Assembly: GCA_903813345.2 (NCBI GenBank)
Contig: CAIIXF020000012.1
Coordinates: forward strand, 31,748,501 to 31,812,500
From: Owenia fusiformis
Taxonomy: Eukaryota > Annelida > Polychaeta > Sabellida > Oweniidae
Reading direction: 5' to 3'
Length of the DNA stretch: 64,000 nucleotides
Shown here: in pieces, positions 12,801-21,049 of the stretch
How the letters are laid out: every line of letters begins with the position of its first letter
Position numbering within the stretch: position 1 is the stretch's first letter
Translations under genes and position numbers: made by a program
Notes under the pieces: generated by a model
The model's input: only the letters and a program-made list of their open reading frames with translations
Databases searched by the model: none
What the model was told of the DNA's origin: nothing

Positions 12801-14575
12801 GACATCGTTTCAACCCTCTTATACAAAGGCCTTAAACATGTGTTTTTGGATCGAGTTGACAGATATAGGAAGTGCATTGCAACTGGGGTTGAATGAGAAT
12901 GAATATTAGCAGAAAAACTAATAAACATGACTAAACTACAGTCTGTTGACAGATGACACTACTTAGTGTTAGAAAGGAGGAGGGAAATTAGCGCAACAGA
13001 TTTTGGACAGTCATATGTTGGATTTTGGCCATTTTTCTGAGGATTTAAACAATTGCATATGTTAGGCCAATGCATTACCTCCAGGAAAATAACATCTAGA
13101 GATGATAAAATAATTTCGACTTAAAGACAGGGTAGATGCAAACAACCCACCCACATGGTTTTTCTGAAATGTTTTCCTTATTTTCGACCCTTCCATCCCT
13201 GCTTTTTCAATTTTTCTTGCATCAATATGTTGCATTTTGACACATAGTTAACCACTTTAAAGGAATAAGTGATTCCTTCAGGGGTTTTAAAGATACCCAT
13301 TATGGGTGACCAAACTTAGCTGAAAGCAATGATTTTTCCTATGGGAAAATAACATGGGAAATATTGTTTTCCACTTTATCTAAATGGAATTATTTATTCC
13401 TTTTAAGGGATTAACTATGTGTCAAAACGCAACATATTGATGCAAGAAAAATTAAAAAAGCAAGGATGGAAGGGGTTGAAAATCAGGAAAACATTTCAGA
13501 AAAAACATGTGGGTGGGTTGTTTGCATCTACCCTGTCTCAAAGTCGAAATTATTTTATCATCTTTAGAAGTGATTTTCCTGGAGGTAAAACATTCGCCTA
13601 ACATATGCACCTGTTTAAATCCCCAAGAAATGGCCGAAATCAGACATATGACTGTCCAAAATGTGTTGCGCTAACTTCCCTCCTTCTTTCCAAAACTGCA
13701 GCTTAGCACAATTTTTTATAAAAAACGCTGCTCCACCTAATTCAATCATTGTAAATATGTATTGACTCTGTGTCACTACCAATGAACCAATTTAAATGAA
13801 ACTCAGACAGTCTCAAGCAAACTTACCACCCTGTATTATGTAAAAGTTTGAGCATCCAAAATGTGTTGCGCTAACTTCCTTATAAAATCTAGAGCCAACG
13901 GTAAGAAACTTTTTGATCGGCCCTTGTATGTGGTGAGAAGAGGTGTTCACTAGACATGGGTGTTCACTAGAAAGAGGGGCTCACTAATACGTCACAGCAC
14001 GTCGTTCTCAGCATTTTTTTGTTATTTTGATTCATTAAAATTAAATGACATTAGCATCTTAGCCTTCATATCGAAACCAGTAATACGCTATTTATTTCAA
14101 ATTCAACCCATTTTCATTCTTTTCTACATACCCGCTTGGCACTGTGTCTAGATCCCCACAAAACTGACACTGTCCTAAAATAAGGTATATTTTCCAGTCA
14201 ATGCAAAGATATAATTTTTGGGATTATAATGTGTAACCAACAGTGATTTAACTTTGATTCATCATAGTCCGTCTTCTTTTATTATTTCGATTGAGGCAGG
14301 TTTCAAGTTTAAAAGACAAAAGCATTAACTCGAGACTCGAGTAATGTTCAACGATCATTTTCTTTTTTTGAAATTCTTGACTGAATTTGAACGTTGTTGA
14401 ATACATAGTCATAACATCATTAAACAATGTTTATTACTTTGTTGATCATCTATACTTTTTTCGTAAGGTAAGTGTATACAAATTAAACGCTACCACTCAA
14501 CTACAACTAATACTTACCACCAGTTCTCTGTAGCCATGACAACAAACAAGCTAAGACCACAAATCCAGATGCCAT
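721..14575 (-). CDS. DUF4874/DUF4832 domain protein gene, 12 coding exons (gene span)
   Basis: Exons 2 to 12 (12227-12332, 6872-7057, 6295-6424, 5713-5857, 5261-5364, 4767-4914, 4287-4440, 3522-3643, 3198-3321, 1148-1267, 721-855) join in consistent phase into 490 residues ending in TAA. The chain shows the family pattern: NPERGF near residue 15, a TIM-barrel-like stretch with VIPRFHY, then LAPVF..DVIAVMNSGFIGTWGEWYY (the DUF4874 half), then QKRVMYLDE, GHLNDAFLAS, YFHYDFLNR, LGYRF, LRNTGWSTPFN and TGFNNLGHILT (the DUF4832 half). Homologues are known mainly from bacteria, with some in fungi and invertebrates, and have no established reaction; a carbohydrate-active role is only an inference from the barrel-like pattern and the GEW motif. 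A candidate signal-peptide exon lies at 14518-14575, which would make the protein secreted. Its phase does not fit exon 2, so a small exon is probably missing. Confidence is high for exons 3-11, lower for the two ends. Confidence 0.88.
958..1074. repeat. short MITE-like repeat with TGTCACCACC ends, copy A
   Basis: Related to 9375-9463 and 59637-59772: all share TTTGTTACAGACG-type cores and GGTGGTGACAT at the right end. The best copy (59.6 kb) has TGTCACCACC at the left, giving terminal inverted repeats. Lies in the last intron of the DUF4874/DUF4832 gene. Confidence 0.7.
1148..1267 (-). CDS. DUF4874/DUF4832 gene exon 11
   Basis: 40 codons between TTAAG and a perfect GTAAGT donor. Reads VLLGMYNPRRSW, YILFANSDVPE and TGFNNLGHILT; the ANxxxxExxTGxNxLGHxxT pattern is the conserved DUF4832 C-terminal block. 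Confidence 0.92.
1506..2600. mobile_element. mariner-like non-autonomous element with long TIRs
   Basis: The ends GTTCAATAAGTACTGATAAA (left, near 1511) and its inverse (right, near 2572-2594) are flanked by TA at 1504-1505 and 2601-2602, the target duplication of Tc1/mariner elements. A further inner inverted block (CAGGTCTGCAxGAAAAA, about 1684 and 2545) is separated from the left end by about 150 bp missing on the right. No intact transposase is visible. It sits in intron 10 of the DUF4874/DUF4832 gene. Confidence 0.78.
3198..3321 (-). CDS. DUF4874/DUF4832 gene exon 10
   Basis: One base plus 41 codons: GTLYRAVIPD, VRDWQTEVGP and ESFPDGVYE. This fits the family's tail, where a GTYxL strand precedes the last block. 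The GTAGAA donor leaves phase 0, matching exon 11. Confidence 0.85.
3522..3643 (-). CDS. DUF4874/DUF4832 gene exon 9
   Basis: 40 codons plus two bases after a TTTTTCAG acceptor. Reads VIPDRVAKGG, LELRNTGWSTPFNEK and FYLRDA, the beta-sandwich-like tail of DUF4832 proteins (LxNxGwaxPfN). Ends in phase 2 at GTGAGT. Confidence 0.9.
3731..3871. mobile_element. palindromic MITE, copy 1
   Basis: About 140 bp folding on itself with arms beginning ATGCCTTGGTCACAT and containing CGGCGCCCGGCCGATTGAGT, with an AT-rich loop. TA flanks both ends. It is GC-rich against AT-rich surroundings. It is present again in inverted orientation at 4130-4272. Confidence 0.82.
4130..4272. mobile_element. palindromic MITE, copy 2
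   Basis: Same family as 3731-3871 but inverted: the loop here equals the reverse complement of copy 1's loop. Its right end is about 13 bp from the donor of exon 8. Confidence 0.82.
4287..4440 (-). CDS. DUF4874/DUF4832 gene exon 8
   Basis: Encodes SECPTATSEMAYFHYDFLNR, a GCYGDIHRNLGYRF segment and ends LLER at a GTAAAA donor. YFHYDFLN and GYRF are family blocks. A palindromic MITE ends about 13 bp beyond the donor. Confidence 0.92.
4767..4914 (-). CDS. DUF4874/DUF4832 gene exon 7
   Basis: Encodes GHLNDAFLASDTDMGT and TRYLAQGGECNQVSTNPP, conserved blocks of DUF4832 (GxHNDCFLAS and TRYxPxGGEtC). Two bases plus 48 codons plus two bases; both junctions are in phase. Confidence 0.93.
5261..5364 (-). 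CDS. DUF4874/DUF4832 gene exon 6
   Basis: One base, 34 codons, one base. Reads QVQLRYPWQKRVMYLDETP, matching the post-barrel segment (VQVRxPxxK) at the DUF4874-DUF4832 junction. Phases match both neighbours. Confidence 0.9.
5535..5690. mobile_element. palindromic MITE of the GTATTCGCGAATGCAACT family, copy 1
   Basis: Inverted arms start ATTCGCGAATGCAACT and continue through a GGATTAAC-type block with a loop of roughly 60 bp. A better-preserved copy is at 47910-48085. Confidence 0.75.
5713..5857 (-). CDS. DUF4874/DUF4832 gene exon 5
   Basis: Begins with the rest of the split glycine and reads EWYYTTHFGD, then VERADILEALLAAVP. It ends in phase 2 before GTAAGT. The glutamate of GEW follows the end of a predicted strand and is a plausible catalytic or binding residue (inference). 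Confidence 0.92.
6295..6424 (-). CDS. DUF4874/DUF4832 gene exon 4
   Basis: 43 codons plus one base. It encodes GHIQQLAPVF followed by DVIAVMNSGFIGTWG, the most conserved block of DUF4874. The donor leaves one G, which completes glycine of GEWYY with exon 5. Confidence 0.92.
6872..7057 (-). CDS. DUF4874/DUF4832 gene exon 3
   Basis: 62 codons between TTTAG and GTGAGA, phase 0 at both ends. It encodes the start of the barrel-like DUF4874 region, including SRLNTLRADYGITW and FIRNAGMTVIPRFHY, the latter matching the RxAGxxVxxRFxY pattern seen across the family. Confidence 0.9.
7736..7775. repeat. fragment of the TGTCACCACC-ended repeat
   Basis: Matches only the left end of the copy at 59637 (GGCATTAACATG then ATGTCACCAC). 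Confidence 0.5.
7800..8095. repeat. imperfect tandem repeat, about 120 bp, 2-2.5 copies
   Basis: The blocks CAAGTTGAAAAATACCTTTT, TTGAGAAGGTxA and GAAGGTCAA recur at a spacing of about 120 bp. Intron 2 of the DUF4874/DUF4832 gene; no coding potential seen. Confidence 0.65.
8550..8800. repeat. dispersed repeat, copy 2 (see 1-255)
   Basis: Direct-orientation relative of the window's first 255 bases, about 8.5 kb apart. The surrounding 8.1-9.4 kb is otherwise featureless AT-rich intron. Confidence 0.7.
9375..9463. repeat. TGTCACCACC-ended repeat, copy B (diverged)
   Basis: Shares the TTTGTTACAGACGCC core and the TGGTGACAT end with copies at 958 and 59637; the left end is eroded. Confidence 0.65.
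9660..10221. repeat. 562-bp repeat rich in nested palindromes, left copy
   Basis: Matches 17910-18471 in inverted orientation over the whole length. It contains two internal palindromes: one built on GGATATTGGGATTATCCC (9690-9800) and one on GCGGGCAGATATA and its inverse (10100-10155). An outer inverted pair (GGTTTTGGATATA near 9588, TATATCCAAAACC near 10248) surrounds this copy only. No protein; class not recognised. Confidence 0.85.
10570..12210. repeat. 143-bp satellite array, about ten copies
   Basis: ATCAATACGATATCATAAGC recurs at 10621, 10764, 10907, 11050, 11193, 11336, 11479, 11627, 11770, 11913 and 12061. The period is 143 bp, except two 148-bp units starting at 11479 and 11913 that carry a 5-bp insertion and GCAAGTG for GCGAGTG. 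Each unit is two related half-units of about 71 bp (CATAAGCGAGTGAT and CATGTGCGAGTGGT). Units are nearly identical in the core and decay at both edges. The array lies in intron 2 of the DUF4874/DUF4832 gene and ends near its exon 2. Confidence 0.97.
12227..12332 (-). CDS. DUF4874/DUF4832 gene exon 2 (NPERGF exon)
   Basis: Acceptor TTTAG and donor GTAGGT bound 35 codons containing NPERGF, the hallmark N-terminal motif of DUF4874 proteins. It ends in phase 0, matching exon 3. The 143-bp satellite array runs almost to its donor. It needs two bases from the previous exon. Confidence 0.8.
12401..12453. repeat. small palindrome TACAGGGTGTTC / GAACACCCTGTA
   Basis: A 12-bp inverted repeat around a loop of about 28 bp, followed by a third partial copy (GCAGGGTGTC). 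Probably the remnant of a TIR element. Confidence 0.6.
12567..13926. mobile_element. 1.36-kb foldback element with TA target sites
   Basis: The left end CAAGGGCCGATCAAAAAGTT and its exact inverse at 13926 are bordered by TA (12565-12566, 13927-13928). Inverted similarity is not limited to the ends: it runs through nearly the whole element (for example TCTGAAATGTTTTCC and GCATCAATATGTTGC occur in both arms), so the two arms of about 650 bp meet near 13.3 kb. The terminal sequence and TA sites suggest Tc1/mariner mobilisation. No transposase. An intramolecular RNA duplex of several hundred bp would form if transcribed. Confidence 0.88.
14518..14575 (-). CDS. candidate exon 1 (signal peptide) of the DUF4874/DUF4832 gene
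   Basis: An ATG opens MASGFVVLACLLSWLQRTG, a short hydrophobic core typical of a signal peptide, and is followed by a strong GTAAGT donor. It lies upstream of exon 2 on the same strand, as expected for a secreted protein. The exon ends after the first base of a codon, whereas exon 2 needs two incoming bases. Either a short exon between 12.3 and 14.5 kb is missed or this exon belongs to another transcript. Confidence 0.5.
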
Positions 14576-15309
14576 TGCATGCACTATAACAATAAGTTTG
14601 ATAAATAGCAATATAGGTTGTATTTTTAACTTATATGCGAGTTTTATATATGAGAACATTCCATGTGTTTATTATGGATATTTAAATCAATAGTTTTATG
14701 AAAACACCTCTTGACATGGATTTCTGGTAAATCTATATTAAAAGATGGCAGCTCACATCATAGTGTATTTAAAAATGTATGGGTTCCGGTACTTTCTAAA
14801 GATGGTATAAAACTCAGTGTACTCGATTGTTTGTTCAAAAATCTCTGATAGATTGCAATGAAGAACAATAAAAATTAAAGTACCTTTAAGCCTCATTTCA
14901 GATGCCTCTTTTGAGATTCTTAAAAAGAAGGCTTTATTTTTCAAAAAGTGGACCAAACTTTTCGTAAAAGGAGACCAAAGTCGTTTTTCAAGAAAAAGAA
15001 TTTCGACATCATCCGCATTGATCTTCATTGCGTCACTAAAACATCCACGTAAAGTAAACGTTTTTTTTCAAACGAAATGCTATGAGAAAACGGCGTGTGT
15101 TTTTACACAGAGCAAAGCAATAAATCTAATTACAGATAAGAGTGAACCAAACAGGCCCGGGGAAATAGATACTTCTGTATCTTCTCTCCTGTTATTTTAC
15201 ATTATTGTACTTCAACCTGAGCTTAAATAAACTTTCTGACAGCACGACGTACAGCTGCGAGAATTTGTCAGTTTAGATGCAGCACGCGAGATAACTTCAT
15301 TACGATTGC

Positions 15310-15323
15310 GTTGCCATGGTGAT
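15310..15323. promoter_or_regulatory. possible X-box-like (RFX) site
   Basis: GTTGCCATGGTGAT resembles the palindromic X-box (GTTGCCATGGCAAC), in a locally GC-richer patch (15240-15420) about 0.7 kb upstream of the candidate signal-peptide exon. It may mark that gene's promoter; a weak call. Confidence 0.2.
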
Positions 15324-15423
15324 CAATCATAGGGCGCGTCAGATTCGGCGCTGATAGCGCTAGAAGTTGCAGGAAAGCCAGGCAAATACGCACTCCCAGC
15401 CAGTTGGTTGTCGCCAGGTATCT

Positions 15424-17909
15424 GAGAATCTATACATGAAACAATTTATTACAAAGTCTCGCGTTTTTGTGTGTTCGTTACTTTGAAATCTCAAGCAGTT
15501 GTATTCACTTTTCATCCTATCTTCTAAACTTATCATTACTTTTGCGTGCCTACTGTGTATTGACACTCTAGTTTGTAGTATTGTTTGTACACGTATGGTG
15601 TTGAAAAACGTATTGAAAAACAAAACAGCAATTAAAAGACCTACTAAAATATAAATAAACTTTTGTAATTAAGGATAATTCGTAAAACGGGGACATTGAA
15701 CAATAGGTGGCACACACAAAATACGAACGGCTGATTTACAAAACTATACCAACTAAATGGGCAGAAAAGGTAAATTTTAGACACCTTATTGTAGAATTTC
15801 GGAGCTCTTGCATTTATGTCATTCATTTCTTTAAACTCTCTCAATATCACACCATTTTTAAAAGCAAGTAAATGTATAAATACTTATAATATGCTCTGCA
15901 AAACTGGGCTATTTTGTGTTTTGTCACCGAATAGTGAACACCACCTTTAAGTAGACGTTTCAGTTATATTTTTCATAATAGAAATATTCAAAAACAACCT
16001 ATACCCTGAGAGTTAATCATACATTATGTATATATTTCTTACTTTATTATTGAACATAAAACAAAACAGAAAAGAAAGGGAGGTCGGTTTGTGAGATACG
16101 AATTGAATGTGAAATCGGATACCACAAAGTGGGCGATAATTTGATATATTTGCCTGTTGACAGCGACCGTTCGGGATCAGCGACGTGTCGGTCCGCACTC
16201 CGAGCCAATAACTCGTCGATGGGAAGAGACACTTATGTTGAAAGAACAATCGTTCAACTTTAGTTTATTGCATTTTCGATCAATTATAAGTAAAGTGCTA
16301 GTGCGGCTGTAAATTGAATGAAAAATGTTGTATTGCATTTCGGAACTAATGTGTTTATACAAGTGACTTTATGAAGAAGCAAAACACGTCTTGCATACAC
16401 GATTAACGCGCAATTTATTGATGGGCATGTAATCACTTATTTTACTATATAACTAAATGAGATCTATAGGGGGTGACACGATTGCAAACAATATAATTGC
16501 TACCATGCAATACCCCTTCCAAGCTCAAATATAATATCTCCCAAAAGATCTGATATGTGAAGTTATTTAAGATTCAAAGTGCAGAATGTTGGGGAAGATG
16601 TTAAAATTCTCACAAATAATAAAAATGTTAATCACAAAAATAAAAAACAATACATTATCGTAAAAATCTTTAGCTTTCCTAAGTGTTTACTATTGAGATC
16701 TTTCGAGAAAAGACATGACAAGGAATGATATGAGCCAAAACTATTTTAAAATTGAAACAATTTTTTCTTGCTCGCGTAAGACGTGGAAATTTCAATTTCT
16801 GAGTTGCATACATGGAAAGCTATGTTGAGCCTGTAATTCAAACTTTAACTTCTGCCGATGGACATGTTTTGTGTTACCATCAGTAGAATAAATATGTCGA
16901 AAATGTTTATGAAAGCACACTTAAATCATAATTAATATTAAATTTGTTTAAAAAAGATGAACATTAACACATGTTGTAATAAATGTTTAGTTACAAAAGA
17001 GTACATAGCACTAAACGAAAATAAACATCGTCATGATGATATTTGAATGTTATGTACTGTTTGTAATATTATAAGTGCATCGGGGTAGGAAATGTAGGGT
17101 AAAGGAATATTACATTATTTCAACTTCGTTTGTGCAGTTCAAGTTGAAAAAATGTTTTAAAACATATTTTTGTAAGATTTTGGTGATGCATTTTCATCAG
17201 GCTACCCTGCGTGCAGAGTCTAGTTGAAGACGAAGCTCTCTTTTAAGAAGTGAAGTCAATCGAATGCAAAGGGTAGCATCAGGCAAAGCTACGCCCATTG
17301 CATTTTCCAGTTTCTTCTGACATTTCATAGCTATAATTTATTTTAATTCTGGCACAGTACATGTATTTATATAGCCAAGTTTTAAGTTTAGTGGCAATAT
17401 CTTCAACAAGTGTGTCAACAATCGTCATCTCATCTCAATCATCATGTTTTAGTAAAGAAATTAGAATATGTAGAACAACGAATAAAGCAGTGCCTCGGAG
17501 ACTGCAGAGTACTAGATTTAGTTCGGATCTCAATATTTGGTAGCTTTGTGTTGTCTCGACTTAAACTGATTAGCATTTACATCTGGTGAATTTATTGACT
17601 TTTGGCTTAGCGTCTATAGATACTTTTCTATTGACATGTTTTTTAGGTTTTGTGTGATCTCCTATTTCATAGTGCCGGTTTGTATAGGAGTGTGGTATGG
17701 TTCCATTATAACAGAAGTATATTCTGATATTTATCTATTTCCAAGTGGTATTTTCACAAGACAAAATCGTATGGAATAAATTGCAATAAAATGGTTATTA
17801 AGCTTGTTATTATGGTCTTACTAGTGGTTATTATTGAGTAATGGTACAGGTATCCGATGTGGTATGGTTTATTAATTAAATGATGTAAGTTATCTGATGT
17901 ATCTTTCTT
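15424..17909. other. gene-free AT-rich stretch
   Basis: No exon, RNA gene or clear repeat was found on either strand between the GC-richer patch and the inverted repeat at 17.9 kb. Short open frames here show no family pattern or splice support. Confidence 0.5.
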
Positions 17910-18471
17910 TTTATCCCATACTTGGACGTGTTACAGGTACATAAAGCCGGTTTGTAAAAACTTATATTTTCATCAGCGGGCAGATATAGCTTTACGTCCC
18001 GCTCCGAGCGGGCAGATATAGTATATCTGCCCGCTACGTCACAATCGCCGCTCGCATATTTGTTCATAATTTGTAACGTTCGCGTAATGACTGTAAACTA
18101 CAATAGAGAAAACACAGACAATCGGGATCTGTTTGATGGTTTTAAAAAGGGAAGGAGCATCCACTAATCAAACAAAAATTTGAGAAAATAAATGTGGGAA
18201 TATTTGAAAGAACATGAAAATCCGCCCACGGCCAAGAAAACAAAACTGGACATGAATATTCTAAAATATTTCCACAAATGAACAATGTGAACCAGATGAC
18301 CAAGATTGGTATGGGATAAACATATTATCCTATTGTCGGTTCAGGATATTGGGATTATTCCTTGGCCAATATAATATATTTTCCCTCGGGACCTGCGGCC
18401 CTCGGGCAAATATATTTTATTTGCCTCGGGATAATCCCAATATCCTGAACCTCACATAGGATAATCTCTAT
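17910..18471. repeat. 562-bp repeat rich in nested palindromes, right (inverted) copy
   Basis: Reverse complement of 9660-10221 with few differences, including both palindromes. The pair brackets the satellite, the foldback element and two exons, 7.7 kb apart. Confidence 0.85.
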
Positions 18472-19255
18472 GTATTCGTGGTAGCTGTCTTTGTAAATCC
18501 AGTATATTCTTTATTGCAAATTCCGCTCCGCTTGTCGTATTATTCTAAGAGTTATTCAAGAATGCATATAAAGTCTAGCCTGAGTAAAACCTCCCATTTG
18601 TATACTCACTCACAGGCAATAAACAATAACTAATTTGGCTCGTGTTTCAACTTTTCATCAAACTTTTTAACGCTGGTTTTAGAGAGTCAAAGTAGTGTTA
18701 AAATAGCCGCTCAACACATCCTTTGAATCAGACCAATATTTACAATTTATGTTTATGTTTGGTTTACCAGTCAGAGTGTTCCCCCAGCTTTGATCTGATA
18801 ATTGAAAAGGCAGAGTTGTTCAAGGTTCCTTTAATCTATTTATAATTACTTGAGAAAAGATTTCATATTTTGAAAATATTTCATTTTCTGCTAGAACTTC
18901 ACGCGTACAGATGTTTCAAGTGGTATACCGGATTTGGGGAAATTTTGTTGGAATGAATTTGAGTTCTCGGTTTTGTGCATTCTTCTGACACCATCGAACA
19001 CGGGATCGGAACGCCTGATTAAAAATCTTTTTTTTACTTCGAAACCAAGAAATTATATGATGATGCACGGTTCGAATCTGTTAAGTCAAGTCACCCTGTG
19101 ATTTTCTGATCAAATCTTAATGAATTTGTACACTTTATTTTTTTTAAATATTTGTCTGGACAAATATCATCTATATATGTTGTTCTATGTTTATGTTAAT
19201 ATGTTTATGGAATTCTCATGTTCCGAGAGTGCTTGTTTCTTGTGTTTTTTCCCGT

Positions 19256-19434
19256 TCAGTTCACATGAATTAAAACGAGTTTAACTTTGGATGGAACTAT
19301 ATGATCCAGGTGTTGGGGGAGCAGTGCCATTAATCTGCCTATCGCAATCCAATGAGGGCTTGGCATGTCATAAAATGCATTTATTTCGAAGTTGAGATCA
19401 GATTTCTTCATACGGCACACATTGACTGGTCTAC
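19256..19434 (-). CDS. possible orphan terminal exon
   Basis: A strong pyrimidine-rich acceptor (CTTTCCTTTCCTAG) precedes 58 full codons ending in TGA, reading RPVNVCRMKKSDLNF, FYDMPSPHWIAIGRLMALL and PQHLDHIVPSK. The composition looks like real protein, but I recognise no family and found no upstream exon. It could be the last exon of an unseen gene, a retroposed fragment or chance. Confidence 0.3.
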
Positions 19435-19534
19435 CTAGGAAAGGAAAGTCAGGGCGGTTGTTTTTGAGATTTAAAACGGAGTCGAAGGGAGGCGCATCAG
19501 AAATGTTTAAACGAAACAAATAATAAACCAATAT

Positions 19535-21049
19535 TCAACAAAATGTATATGTTCAAGAAATCTGTATTTTTACTCAAAATTCAATGAAAAATTGCGCGGA
19601 ATAGAATTTAGCAGACGACATTTAGGAAACGCGGGAAATCAACCTTCTCGATATTGTTATCAGACAAATGCCATACGAAAAATGATTTAAATGACCCGAA
19701 AATTCGTTAATTTGGAAAGTTTGTTGATTTTAGATTGCTGAGTTTATATAGAAGGGATCCAACCAGTAAATAAGCCAGCTATAAATCTAAGGGGTTTTGT
19801 TTATGTGGAGGGATAAGTGATAATTTGACGACATGGAATGAACATATTTCATTCCGGATAAATGTCTAGTCCCAATAAAAATGAGCATTTGGTTAAGACG
19901 TAAAATAGTATCCTTCTCTGTTTAGAATGAAAAATAACAACTAGACGCAGCACTATATAGTAGCTGATTATATATCGATCTTTCCCCGAAGCGAAATTAA
20001 AATATACACGTTTGGTGATGATGTTTTTTTTGGGGGGAGAGAAGAACAAGAGGTAACGTCTAAAATGGTTTTTAAAAACATAATGATAAAACTCTGAATT
20101 TTTCTAATGAAAATTATAAATAATTGTTTTACCATAATATGCATCGTGCAAGTTGATATAATTGAATGATAATAGTGCTCAAATATGTTTTCAATATGTT
20201 TTTATATATATATGAATTTATTCTAATGGGTATGATATGTTGAGAACTAAATTAAATAGAGTTTTTTAGAATTTTACAAAACAATATTCACCGTATTAGA
20301 TTATTCTGATTTTTACAAATGTTGGTGTTGGTCGCAAATTTGCACTGTACCCCTTTTAACTGCGAGTCTACGGGTATATATTCTAACCCCAGGTTATGTT
20401 GAGATAATGCTACTAATTAGTAGTAATTACACTTGTTTCATAGTGTTCCCATAACAACAATGTTCTCGCTCTGCGCCCACAGATGTTTCACACTTTACAC
20501 GTTAATTTTACTTTCATTGGCCGTAGATTTCTTTTTCAAAGATTGTAATCAAGTAAAACAGTTTGTTAGTCGTGGAGTGAAGATAGTTAAACATTGCAGC
20601 TCAGATCAGGGAATTACCCAAAATTCTATGAAGATGTACTTTAAGTAAGTAAATTGAGAAAATTTCACGGCACCAATTAAATCAAAACCTTCCGTCTTAT
20701 TTTGGTCCCAGAATAGTATTCTAGTGTCGAACATACTGCAGGATTAGTCTTGAATGAGAAAAACACGTTGCCCAGTGGTGATTAGACTTTATATACGTGG
20801 GTATTATGCGATCCTTTTTATGATCTTCAAATGTTGCCCATTGTTCTCCCTGATCCTATGCCATCTTCGCACGCTTGATCTTGACAACGGCAGCCGAGTG
20901 AACGAAAATGACAACTAGAGAGCTGGTTATAATAAAAAGTGCCATATATCCACATACCATTCCCAACTGAGCGGGAACATGAATCTACTATCAGTCTGTA
21001 TTAATTAAAGCTAATTCCTATCACTGACGCTCGTAAAGATAAAGATAAG
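19535..21049. other. gene-free AT-rich stretch
   Basis: Nothing supportable was seen on either strand up to the start of the large tandem array. Confidence 0.5.
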
